DNA from: JANWXD01 sp037446115
Lineage (GTDB): Bacteria; Acidobacteriota; Terriglobia; Bryobacterales; Bryobacteraceae
Length of the DNA stretch: 64,000 bases
NCBI GenBank assembly: GCA_037446115.1
Contig: JBBIJF010000018.1
Span: 1 to 64,000, forward strand
Direction: 5' to 3'
Shown: positions 43,651-51,698 of the stretch, one piece after another
Layout: every line of letters begins with the position of its first letter
Position numbering within the stretch: position 1 is the stretch's first letter
Made by a program: the position numbers and the translations under genes
Notes under the pieces: generated by a model
Database searches by the model: none
The model's input: the letters and a program-made list of their open reading frames with translations, nothing else
Told to the model about the DNA's origin: nothing

Positions 43651-46600
43651 CTACCACAGGACCTTGAGTCCGAACTGGATCTGGCGCGGAGTGTTGGCCT
43701 GGGAACTGATCACGCCGAAGGTCGAAGAGGTGACACTTGTGTTAGGCGTACCGAACTGCGGCGTGTTCCAGGCGTTGAAAAACTCGGCCCGGAACTGGGT
43801 GGTGACACGCTCGGTCACGTAGACGTCTTTGAGCAGCGAAAGGTCCCAGTTTCTGACGCCGTCGTTACGAATGTCGGGCGAGTAGCGCGAGTGATTGCCG
43901 AAGGTGAAGGGCGCCGGCTGGCTGAAGACGCTCGTATCGAAGTACTGGTTGAGGCGGTCCTGAACGCGTCCGGTCTTCCTGCCGCTCCGGCCGTTGTTGT
44001 TAGGCAGGGTCATCGGTGCGAAGATGCCGGAGGTGTTGCTGGCGGAAATGGATATCGGAGCGCCGCTCTGGTACGTGACGATGCCGTTGATCTCCCAGCC
44101 GCCGAGCAGAAATTGGGCTGGGCCGCGCAAATCGGTCGCGAAGCGGCGGCCGCGGCCGACCGGCAACTGGTAGACGAAGCCCATCACAAAGCGGTGGGCG
44201 ATATCGTCGGGGGAAAGCGAGCGGCTGGCGCGGACGTCGTACGTGTTTTGGTGGCTCCAGCCCGTATCGAGCAGTTTGGACCAGGTGTAGGAACCCTCAA
44301 AGAGGAGCCCGCCGGAGAACCGCCGTTTGATGGTGTTCTGCCAGGAGTGGTAAATGGAGCTGGCGCCGGCATCGTAGAGCGGGATGATATCGGTGAACTG
44401 GGGATACGGGCGCAGGAGCTGGGCCCGGGCGATGCGGCGCGAAAGATGCACGCCGTTGTTGACGATGCCGAAGAAGGGGTTGTCCACCTGCTCGTTCAAG
44501 GCGGATCCGAGAGCCATGTGCCTGGGATCGAGCTGGTTGAGGTTCATCCCGCTCTCGGTGCTGCGGTGGAGCTGGAGTCCGCGGTTACCCACGTAGGCGG
44601 TTTCGAGCAGGATGCCGCCGGGCAATTCCCGTTGCACCGAGAAGTTCCACATCATGTTCCAAGGCGAGGGCGATTCGTGGAGGAACGCCTGCAAGTTCGC
44701 TCCGGCCTGGGTCAGCAGGCCGTCGCGGTGGCCGGGAACGTCGCGGAAGCCCTCCGGATAGGGATTGCTCAGCCGGTTAAAGGGTGTGATGCCATCCACA
44801 GTGGTGACCCACAGGTACTCGACGCGGAAGCCGAAGGGACCCACGGTTCCCTGCGCCGCCTGGCGCGAAGGGCCGAAGAAATGGCCGTAGCCGGCCCGGA
44901 TCACGGTCTTGCGGTCCAGCTGGTAGGCCAGGCCGATGCGCGGCGCGAGGTTGTTCAAGTCTTTGCGGAACTGGTGGCGCGGATTGCCGTCAACGCCGAC
45001 GAAGCGCACGCCGCCGCTCAGGTTGGGGAATCCGGGCACGACGCCAGCCAGGGGCGAGCGGGCGAACGGATCGAACCAGTTCATGCGGTTGTAGCGTTCC
45101 GTTCTGGGGAAATCGATCTCGTAGCGCACGCCGAGGTTCAGGGTCAGCCGGGAGGTGACCCGCCAGTCGTCCTGGAAGTACCAGCCGTGATAGAAGCTTT
45201 GCGAAGCCACGTTCTTCCAATTGCGGATCAGGGTATTGCCCGTCGTGCCGGTGCCGAGCAGCAGCGAGGCGATGCTGTTGCCGGCGTTGGCGCTGGCGCG
45301 GTTGGGATCCGGTCCCTGGGTGAAGCCGGCGCTGAAATTGAAGGTGCCGGCGGCGCGCGCCTCCCAGACGTTGACGCGGATCAGGCGGCCTTCCCAGCCG
45401 AATTTCAAGGCGTGGTCGCCCCGGATTTTGGTGACGTTGGCCAGCGCAGTGTAGGTCATGAAGGCGTTCCAGCGGTGGTCGTTGCCGCCGAGGTTGACGT
45501 AGCCGGAGGCGCCGAAGCGGGGAAACATCCAGCGGTCCACGACGGAATCCACGGCGGAGGGCAGCCCGAGGCTCGAGGGCTGGAATCCGAGACCCTGGTT
45601 GTCGAACATGAACAGCGATCGGGAAAAGCCGAGGCGCGCCGTCAAAATCGTGGTGGGGCTCAGCGTGTTGGAGTAATCTAGTGCGGCCGAAGGCTGGTGG
45701 ACGCCTTCGTTGACCCGGCCTTCGGCAATGGCCAGTTCCCCCGGGAACAAGGCCGGCGGCGCGTTGATGTTGTCGCGCCAGGAGAACCGGCCGAAGAGCC
45801 GCTGGGCGGCCGTGAGGTTATAATCCACGCGGCCGTCCAGCTGGTTCTGGTCGAAGCGGCGTGCTCCGGTGGCGAAATAATTGTTCCGTTTGGTCACCGG
45901 ATCCCCGGGCGTGTTCGGTTCCGGGTAGTAACGAATGACGTTGCGGGCCACGGGATCCTGCATCAGCGGAGGGATCACGTTGCCCGGGAACGGATCGCGG
46001 ATGAAGCCGCTACCGGAGGGGTTACGACGCGTTGTGAAGGGGTCGAAGATCTGGACGAGCCGGCCGTTGGAGGCCAGGGTTTGGGAGAAGTCGCCCTGGC
46101 GTTCGAGCAGCGTCGGCACGCTGGTGGTCGTGCTGGTGAAGCTCCGCTGCCGCAAGGCCTCGTAGCTGGCCAGGAAAAAGAGTTTGTCCCGCCGGATGGG
46201 CCCGGCCAAGTGTGCGCCGAACTGGTTGCGTTTGAAGCTGCCCAGGGGCTGGCCCAGGCGGTTGGCGAAAAAGTTGTTGGCATCGAGGGCCGAGTTGCGG
46301 AGAAACTCGAAGGCGCTGCCGTGCAGGTCGTTGGTGCCCGATTTGTAAACGACGTTGACCACGCCGCCGTTGCTGCGGCCGAACTCCGCAGAGTAGTTCG
46401 TTCCGAGCACGCGGAACTCGGCGATGGCATCCACGGGAGGGAAGGTGGAGTTGCCCGAGAAGCCGTTGACGGTGGGGTGGGCCGTGCTGACGCCGTCCAC
46501 GAGGATGTCGAGCATCGAGGTCCGTGCGCCGTTGATGGCAAAGCCCGTCGTGTAGGTGGAGCTCACACTTCCGGTGACGCCGGGGGTCAGGTAGAGAAGG

Positions 46601-47058
46601 GTGTAGACGTTCCGCGAATTGAGGGGCAGCGAAACGATGCGCCGGTTGTCCACGACTTTGCTCAAGCCGGATTGGGTGGTCTCCAGCATAGGGGCGTCGG
46701 CGACCACCTCGATGGATTCGGTCACCTCGCCCACCTGGAGCGTGACATCCACGCGCGCGTGCCGCTGAATGTCCACCCGGATGCCGCGCTGGAGAAATTT
46801 CTTGAACCCGGAAGCCGAAACTTCCAGAGCGTACTCGCCCGGCGGCAGCTCGCCGGCGGCATAGTTGCCGTTGCTTTCGCTGGTGACGACGAGCGTGCGG
46901 TTGGTCCCGAGGTGGGTGATCTTAATCTCGGCGGAAGGCACGACCGCACCGAGAGGGTCGGTGACGGTGCCGTAGATTCGCCCGGTAAAGGATTGCGCAG
47001 CACAGTGTGCGGCCACCAGCGCGGCGGCGATCAGGATCCGAAGCACGGTGGAGGACAT
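43651..47058 (-). CDS. Oar-like TonB-dependent-receptor-type outer-membrane protein, large
   Basis: A 1135-residue protein with a signal peptide (ending near AHCAAQ), a carboxypeptidase-regulatory Ig domain starting at GRIYGTVTDPLGAVVPSAEI, a plug-like region (SLPLNSRNVYTLLYLTPGV, then FRVLGTNYSAEFGRSNGG) and a long 22-strand-like barrel ending in GLKVLW. This is the standard acidobacterial Oar-like family. The start ATG at 47058 follows an AAAGGAG ribosome binding site. In-frame open sequence upstream to 47463 is antisense shadow of accC. The gene has its own sigma-70-type promoter (47080-47109) and lies upstream, in transcription order, of the smaller receptor operon, from which it is separated by 178 bases. 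Confidence 0.9.
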   Translation of the reverse strand: MSSTVLRILIAAALVAAHCAAQSFTGRIYGTVTDPLGAVVPSAEIKITHLGTNRTLVVTSESNGNYAAGELPPGEYALEVSASGFKKFLQRGIRVDIQRHARVDVTLQVGEVTESIEVVADAPMLETTQSGLSKVVDNRRIVSLPLNSRNVYTLLYLTPGVTGSVSSTYTTGFAINGARTSMLDILVDGVSTAHPTVNGFSGNSTFPPVDAIAEFRVLGTNYSAEFGRSNGGVVNVVYKSGTNDLHGSAFEFLRNSALDANNFFANRLGQPLGSFKRNQFGAHLAGPIRRDKLFFLASYEALRQRSFTSTTTSVPTLLERQGDFSQTLASNGRLVQIFDPFTTRRNPSGSGFIRDPFPGNVIPPLMQDPVARNVIRYYPEPNTPGDPVTKRNNYFATGARRFDQNQLDGRVDYNLTAAQRLFGRFSWRDNINAPPALFPGELAIAEGRVNEGVHQPSAALDYSNTLSPTTILTARLGFSRSLFMFDNQGLGFQPSSLGLPSAVDSVVDRWMFPRFGASGYVNLGGNDHRWNAFMTYTALANVTKIRGDHALKFGWEGRLIRVNVWEARAAGTFNFSAGFTQGPDPNRASANAGNSIASLLLGTGTTGNTLIRNWKNVASQSFYHGWYFQDDWRVTSRLTLNLGVRYEIDFPRTERYNRMNWFDPFARSPLAGVVPGFPNLSGGVRFVGVDGNPRHQFRKDLNNLAPRIGLAYQLDRKTVIRAGYGHFFGPSRQAAQGTVGPFGFRVEYLWVTTVDGITPFNRLSNPYPEGFRDVPGHRDGLLTQAGANLQAFLHESPSPWNMMWNFSVQRELPGGILLETAYVGNRGLQLHRSTESGMNLNQLDPRHMALGSALNEQVDNPFFGIVNNGVHLSRRIARAQLLRPYPQFTDIIPLYDAGASSIYHSWQNTIKRRFSGGLLFEGSYTWSKLLDTGWSHQNTYDVRASRSLSPDDIAHRFVMGFVYQLPVGRGRRFATDLRGPAQFLLGGWEINGIVTYQSGAPISISASNTSGIFAPMTLPNNNGRSGRKTGRVQDRLNQYFDTSVFSQPAPFTFGNHSRYSPDIRNDGVRNWDLSLLKDVYVTERVTTQFRAEFFNAWNTPQFGTPNTSVTSSTFGVISSQANTPRQIQFGLKVLW

Positions 47059-47079
47059 GGAGCTTGCTCCTTTCGGCGC

Positions 47080-47109
47080 ATTGTACCTGCCGGCGGCGGA
47101 CGGGGTCAA
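47080..47109 (-). promoter_or_regulatory. Sigma-70-type promoter for the large Oar-like gene
   Basis: On the minus strand TTGACC (47104-47109) is separated by 18 bases from TACAAT (47080-47085). The -35 is 5/6 and the -10 is 5/6 of consensus, and a transcript would start about 15 bases upstream of the ATG at 47058 with a ribosome binding site in between. The -35 overlaps the accC stop codon. It is the clearest promoter in the window. Confidence 0.65.
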
Positions 47110-48473
47110 ACCGCTGCCGGAGCGAGGCGGCGGCGGCTGAGAAAACGCTCGATGAAATGGGTGTCCAGTTTTCCGGCCAGGAATTCTTCGTCTTCGAGAA
47201 TGCGCTGGTGGAGCGGAATCGAGGTGTGGATGCCTTCGATGACGAACATCTCGAGCGCCCGGCGCATGCGGGCGACGGCTTCGGCGCGGTCGCGGCCGTA
47301 GGTGATCAGCTTGGCGACCAGCGAATCGTAGTAGGGCGGGATCACACAGTCGGTGTAGGCCGCCGTATCCACCCGCACGCCGATGCCGCCGGGCACGTTG
47401 AAGGCGGTGATGCGGCCGGGCGAAGGAGCAAACGTTTCGGGGTGTTCGGCGTTGATGCGGCACTCCAGGGCATGCCCGCGGAGGGTCACGGGCGAGGGGA
47501 TGAATTCGCGCAAGGGCACGCCGGCGGCGGCCAGAATCTGGCCTTTCACCAGGTCCACTCCCGTGACAAACTCCGTGACGGGGTGCTCGACCTGAATGCG
47601 CGCGTTCACTTCGATGAAATAGAGGGCGCCGGAGTCATCCATGAGAAATTCCACGGTTCCGGCGTTGGTGTAGCCCACATCATGGAGCGCCTTGCGCAGG
47701 CGCGCGGACATGTCCTGGCGCAGGGCGGGCGTCATGACCGGAGAGGGAGATTCTTCGATCAGCTTCTGGTGACGCCGCTGGATGGAGCATTCGCGCTCGC
47801 CGAACACCTCCACGTTGCCGTGCGCGTCGGCCAGGATCTGGAACTCGATGTGCCGCGGTGCGGGGATGAATTTCTCCAGATAGAGGTCGGGGCAGGAGAA
47901 GGCTGCGGCTGCCTCCTGCTGCGCCTGGGCGAACAGGGAGGGCAGTTCGGAGGCCTCGCGCACCACTCGCATGCCGCGGCCGCCGCCGCCCGCGGAAGCC
48001 TTGAGCATGACCGGGAAGCCGATGGCGCGAGCCGCCTCGAGGGCCTCCTCCGGGGAGCGAACCACACCTTCCGAGCCGGGCAGCACCGGCACGCCCGCCG
48101 CAGCCATCGCCGCCCGTGCCTTGTCTTTCACGCCCATCAGGCGAGTGACTTCAGGGCGCGGCCCGATGAACTTAATGCCGGAGAGTTCGCAGACTTCGGC
48201 GAACTCGGCATTCTCGCTCAGAAAACCGTAACCGGGGTGAATGGCCTCGGCATTGGTGATTTCCGCTGCGCTGATGATCGAGGGGATCTCCAGATAGCTC
48301 TTGCTGCTTTTGGCCGGGCCGATGCAGACGGCTTCGTCGGCGAAGCGGACGTGCAGGCTGTAGCGGTCGGCTTCCGAGTATACAGCCACGGTCCGGATGC
48401 CGAGTTCCTTGCAGGCGCAGATGACGCGGAGGGCGATCTCTCCGCGGTTGGCGATCAGGATCTTGCGAAACAT
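47106..48473 (-). CDS. accC: Acetyl-CoA carboxylase, biotin carboxylase subunit
   Basis: A 455-residue ATP-grasp enzyme that carboxylates the biotin of AccB with bicarbonate and ATP. The start MFRKILIANRGEIALR is canonical, and open sequence upstream of it is shadow. ATP-grasp features include KASAGGGGRGMR, EKFIPAPRHIEFQI, ERECSIQRRHQK and the active-site segment IEVNARIQVEHPVTE. Length matches the family. It is preceded by accB after a 25-base gap. Together with accB and the M24 peptidase, the gene order resembles the pepP-accB-accC neighbourhood seen in many bacteria, here without an intervening efp. Confidence 0.97.
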   Translation of the reverse strand: MFRKILIANRGEIALRVICACKELGIRTVAVYSEADRYSLHVRFADEAVCIGPAKSSKSYLEIPSIISAAEITNAEAIHPGYGFLSENAEFAEVCELSGIKFIGPRPEVTRLMGVKDKARAAMAAAGVPVLPGSEGVVRSPEEALEAARAIGFPVMLKASAGGGGRGMRVVREASELPSLFAQAQQEAAAAFSCPDLYLEKFIPAPRHIEFQILADAHGNVEVFGERECSIQRRHQKLIEESPSPVMTPALRQDMSARLRKALHDVGYTNAGTVEFLMDDSGALYFIEVNARIQVEHPVTEFVTGVDLVKGQILAAAGVPLREFIPSPVTLRGHALECRINAEHPETFAPSPGRITAFNVPGGIGVRVDTAAYTDCVIPPYYDSLVAKLITYGRDRAEAVARMRRALEMFVIEGIHTSIPLHQRILEDEEFLAGKLDTHFIERFLSRRRLAPAAV

Positions 48474-48498
48474 GGCAACGGATCCAGCAGCTGGCCGC

Positions 48499-48969
48499 TT
48501 ACAGCGGCCGGATGGCGAAGAGCGCTTCGCCGTACTCAACCGGCTGGGCGTTTTCCACAAACCGCTTGGTGACGACGCCGGACACCTCTGCCTCGATCTC
48601 GTTCATGAGTTTCATGGACTCGATGATGCACAAGACCTGGCCGGGCTGGACGGTATCGCCGATCTGAACAAAGGGCGGCGCTCCCGGAGATGGCGATTCG
48701 TAAAAGGTTCCGACGATCGGGGACTTGACGATGATGAGCGAACTATCCAGGTCCGCTTCGGGCTCCTGCGCCGCCGCAGCGGCGCCGGCGGATGACGGGG
48801 GCGTGTTGTTCGAGCTGCGCTGCGGGGGCAATTCCGCCACGACGGTCTGCGAGGCGGGCGGGGGAGTCCGGCGGATGCGCACGCGGCTGTCTCCGCGCTG
48901 GACTTCGAGCTCGTCCACACCGGACTCGGTGACCAGCCTGATGAACTCTTTGATCTCTTCGATGGTCAT
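48499..48969 (-). CDS. accB: Acetyl-CoA carboxylase, biotin carboxyl carrier protein
   Basis: A 156-residue protein. An N-terminal dimerisation region (TIEEIKEFIRLVTESGVDEL) is followed by an Ala/Pro-rich linker (about 40-75) and the biotinyl domain. The biotin acceptor lysine is in ESMKLMNE, near residue 117; most homologues have AMKMMNE there. The start was placed at the ATG preceding TIEEIKEF. A GTG five codons upstream is also possible, and neither has a strong ribosome binding site. It delivers the carboxyl group produced by AccC for fatty-acid synthesis. Confidence 0.95.
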   Translation of the reverse strand: MTIEEIKEFIRLVTESGVDELEVQRGDSRVRIRRTPPPASQTVVAELPPQRSSNNTPPSSAGAAAAAQEPEADLDSSLIIVKSPIVGTFYESPSPGAPPFVQIGDTVQPGQVLCIIESMKLMNEIEAEVSGVVTKRFVENAQPVEYGEALFAIRPL

Positions 48970-48990
48970 GGTTTGCTGCCGCACCGGCTC

Positions 48991-50070
48991 TTAGAGCTCC
49001 ACGAGTTCCTTGGGCGCAGGGGTCAGAGTCTCACATCCGGCCGGCGTCACGATTACCGTGTCCTCGATGCGTATGCCTCCAAGCTCTTCGAAGTATACGC
49101 CAGGCTCGATGGTGAGCGCCATGCCCGCCTCCAGGCGGGTCACGTCCCCCTTTCCCAGCCGTGGCCGTTCGTGCACTTCGAGCCCCAGGCCGTGGCCGGT
49201 GGAATGAACGAACGCTCGAGCGAGCCCGGCCTTGCGCAAAGACCTGCGTGCGGCCCGGTCCACGCTTTCGGCCGTGGCGCCGGGGCGGACCGCTTCGAGG
49301 GCGGCCTGGTGGGCCTCCAGCACGGCCCGATAAAGATCACGAACCTTCCGGCTGGGGCGCCCGAGATGGAGCACGCGGGTCATGTCACTGGCGTAACCGT
49401 CCTCGATGGCCCCCATATCAATCAATAGCAATTGGTTGGAGCCGAGGCAATTTGCCGTCGGGCGGGCGTGGGGGTGAGCGGAGCGGGGTCCTGCGGCCAC
49501 GATGGTTTCAAAGGCGGGGCGCTCGGCCCCGAGCCGCCGCGCCCGGTAGTCGAGCTCGGCGGCGACTTCGAGCTCCCGCATGCCGGGGCGAATCAACGGC
49601 AAGGTTTCCAGGAACGCCTTGCAGGCGGTTTCCACCGAGCGGCGGATCCGGGCGATCTCTTCGGCGGATTTCACCATGCGCCGGTTCTCCACCAAGCCGC
49701 CGGCGGGGACCAGTCGCGTCGCCTCGGGCAGCTCCTTGTCGAGCTGCTCGAAGAGGGCGTAAGAAAGATGGGCCGGATCAAAACCGATGCGCCGCAGCCG
49801 AAGGCGGCGGATCCAGGCTGCCAGGGGTGCGGTCAGAGGGCCCTTGGCCACGGTGATGCGAGAGGCACACTCCAGGGAGGCTTGCAATTTGTAGCGGGGG
49901 TCGGTAAAGAGGCGGCTGCCGTCACGAGTCACGAGCAGCAGTGCGTGGCTGCCGGTGAAGCCGCTGAGGTAACGGATGCTGGCCGGGGAGGAGACGATCA
50001 GCGCGTCCAGGCGGTGGTCCGCCAGGTCGCAGGCGAGCCGCCGCTGCCGCGATTGCAACTCTGCCCGCAC
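48991..50070 (-). CDS. M24 family Xaa-Pro aminopeptidase
   Basis: A 359-residue metallopeptidase of the creatinase/aminopeptidase P fold that removes N-terminal residues preceding proline. The metal ligands are seen as D in LLLIDMGA, D in ASDMTRV, H in STGHGLGLEVHE, E in LTIEPGVY and E in RIEDTV. The N-terminal domain (LIVSSPASIRYLSGFTGSHA) is typical. It is placed directly before accB, which recalls the conserved pepP/yqhT-accB neighbourhood. It is separated by 6 bases from the end of the quinone oxidoreductase gene. Confidence 0.93.
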   Translation of the reverse strand: MRAELQSRQRRLACDLADHRLDALIVSSPASIRYLSGFTGSHALLLVTRDGSRLFTDPRYKLQASLECASRITVAKGPLTAPLAAWIRRLRLRRIGFDPAHLSYALFEQLDKELPEATRLVPAGGLVENRRMVKSAEEIARIRRSVETACKAFLETLPLIRPGMRELEVAAELDYRARRLGAERPAFETIVAAGPRSAHPHARPTANCLGSNQLLLIDMGAIEDGYASDMTRVLHLGRPSRKVRDLYRAVLEAHQAALEAVRPGATAESVDRAARRSLRKAGLARAFVHSTGHGLGLEVHERPRLGKGDVTRLEAGMALTIEPGVYFEELGGIRIEDTVIVTPAGCETLTPAPKELVEL

Positions 50071-50076
50071 GCCGCT

Positions 50077-51048
50077 TCAGCCCGGCAGGAGCAAGAGCTT
50101 GCCGGAAGTCGCGCGAGAGGCCAGATCCCGGTGCGCCTGAGCGGCTTGCGAAAGCGGGTAAGTGCGCTCAATGCGGAGCTTGAGACGTCCGGCGGCGATC
50201 CAGTTGAGGACGTCGCCGGCCCGCCAGAGCAGCTCCTGGCGTGTCTGGCAGTAGTGCGCCAGACTGGGTCTGGTCAAAAAGAGCGAGCCTTTCTGGCTGA
50301 GAATCAGCGGCTGGATGGGCGGCACCGCACCGCTCGCGTTGCCGAAAGAAACCATCATGCCGCGGGGGCGCAGGCTGTCCAGACTCTTCTCCCAGGTCGC
50401 CGCGCCGACCGAGTCGTAGACCACGTCCACGCCGCGGCCGCCGGTGAGGCGTCGGACTTCGGCCTGAAAATCCTGCTCGGTGTACAGGATGACCTCGTCG
50501 GCGCCCGCCTGGCGGGCCAGGGCGGCTTTGGCCGCCGTAGAGGTGGTGCCGAAGACCCGCGCACCGCGCATCTTCGCCATCTGCACGAGCAGCAGTCCCA
50601 CCCCGCCGGCGGCGGCGTGAACCAGCGCGGTGTCGCCTTCTTTGAGCGGGAAGGTGGAGTGCGTCAAGTAGTGGGCCGTCATGCCCTGGAGCATGGCGGC
50701 GGCGGCGGTCTGGAAGTCCATGCCGGCGGGGAGCTTCACGAGTTGCCAGGCCGGGACCACCTGGTAGTCCGCATATGAGCCGCGGCACATGGCGTAGGCC
50801 ACAGGGTCGCCGGGTGCCACTTCCGTCACTCCCTGCCCCACGGCTTCGACCACGCCAGCCCCTTCCATGCCGATGGCGATCGGGGGGTCGGCCTTGTACA
50901 GCCCGGTGCGGTAGTAAATGTCGATGAAATTCACGCCCGCGGCGGCAATTTTGACGAGAGCCTCCCCGGGCCCGGGCGAGGGTTTGGGGACTTCCACCAG
51001 CTGCAACTGCTCGGGGCCGCCGGGAGTTTCCACAACAATTGCCTTCAT
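50077..51048 (-). CDS. Zinc-independent quinone oxidoreductase (Qor/MDR family)
   Basis: A 323-residue NADPH-dependent quinone oxidoreductase of the medium-chain dehydrogenase/reductase superfamily. The start is at the ATG of MKAIVVETPGGPEQL, which overlaps the stop of the upstream gene by four bases. The Rossmann motif is HAAAGGVGLLLVQMAK and a catalytic-site loop is RTGLYKADPPIAIGMEGAG. The structural-zinc cysteines of alcohol dehydrogenases are absent, as in zeta-crystallin/Qor. It probably reduces quinones or other small electrophiles. Its association with pepP and accBC has no clear metabolic meaning. Confidence 0.92.
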   Translation of the reverse strand: MKAIVVETPGGPEQLQLVEVPKPSPGPGEALVKIAAAGVNFIDIYYRTGLYKADPPIAIGMEGAGVVEAVGQGVTEVAPGDPVAYAMCRGSYADYQVVPAWQLVKLPAGMDFQTAAAAMLQGMTAHYLTHSTFPLKEGDTALVHAAAGGVGLLLVQMAKMRGARVFGTTSTAAKAALARQAGADEVILYTEQDFQAEVRRLTGGRGVDVVYDSVGAATWEKSLDSLRPRGMMVSFGNASGAVPPIQPLILSQKGSLFLTRPSLAHYCQTRQELLWRAGDVLNWIAAGRLKLRIERTYPLSQAAQAHRDLASRATSGKLLLLPG

Positions 51049-51593
51049 GAGAGCACCTTTCGCCTGAGATGGACGAGCGCCGCGTACAGCAGCAGATAGA
51101 CCAGTGTAAACGGAAACGCCAGCAGGCGCAGCGCGCCGGAAACGGCGGCCGCCCCGGTGAGGCCTGAGCGGACGGCGACAAACTGGCACACGGTGCGCCA
51201 GTTGGTCCGGTCCAGCCAGAAATAGTCTGCATTCTCGTTGACGATCAGGACCTTTACCGGCAGCAGGAGCGCGAGCGCCCACTTCCATTTCGTCATGACC
51301 GGCTCGCCGGAGCAGAGCATGACCAGCGCTATGGGACGGTGCGAGCGGAGGGTGTGCGCCAGGCGCCGGAGTCCGTCGCGGCCCCGGTATTCGTGGATGC
51401 GCCAGACGGTGGTGCGCTGCGGGTCCAGACCGGCGGGCAGGCCGCCGTAACAGGTCACCAGATCCAGGGCCGCCTCCGGGCCGAAGGTCTGGTGGAGATA
51501 CGGAAGGACGGCCTCCACGAGATGGCGCGAACCGCTTTCGACCACAACCAGGCGGCCGCCGCGGGGAACGCGCCGCGTCAGCAGATAGCGCAT
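51045..51593 (-). CDS. Conserved hypothetical protein with C-terminal membrane segment
   Basis: A protein of about 182 residues that I do not recognise by name. The N-terminal two-thirds (MRYLLTRRVPRGGRLVVVES) is a globular alpha/beta region with strands LVVVESG, LDLVTCYG and PIALVMLCSGEP, suggesting a Rossmann-like fold. The C-terminal third is strongly hydrophobic (GALRLLAFPFTLVYLLLYAAL) and ends in a basic HLRRKVLS. Proteins of this layout in Acidobacteriota often adjoin polysaccharide or glycosyltransferase genes, as does the divergent membrane protein here. The start is uncertain: an ATG at 51638 is also in frame. The stop overlaps the qor start (ATGA). Confidence 0.6.
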   Translation of the reverse strand: MRYLLTRRVPRGGRLVVVESGSRHLVEAVLPYLHQTFGPEAALDLVTCYGGLPAGLDPQRTTVWRIHEYRGRDGLRRLAHTLRSHRPIALVMLCSGEPVMTKWKWALALLLPVKVLIVNENADYFWLDRTNWRTVCQFVAVRSGLTGAAAVSGALRLLAFPFTLVYLLLYAALVHLRRKVLS

Positions 51594-51698
51594 GCCAGCG
51601 ACCGATAGGGTAGCACGGCCCGGGATAGATTCTTGCATCCCTGCGCTAATGCGTTGGCCCACAGGCACCGATGAGTACGGGGGTCCTCTGAAGATTCC

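Noticed and set aside
45697..47301. Plus-strand open frame of over 530 codons opposite the large receptor and accC
   Set aside because: Spans two real minus-strand genes and matches no family; shadow of GC-biased codons.
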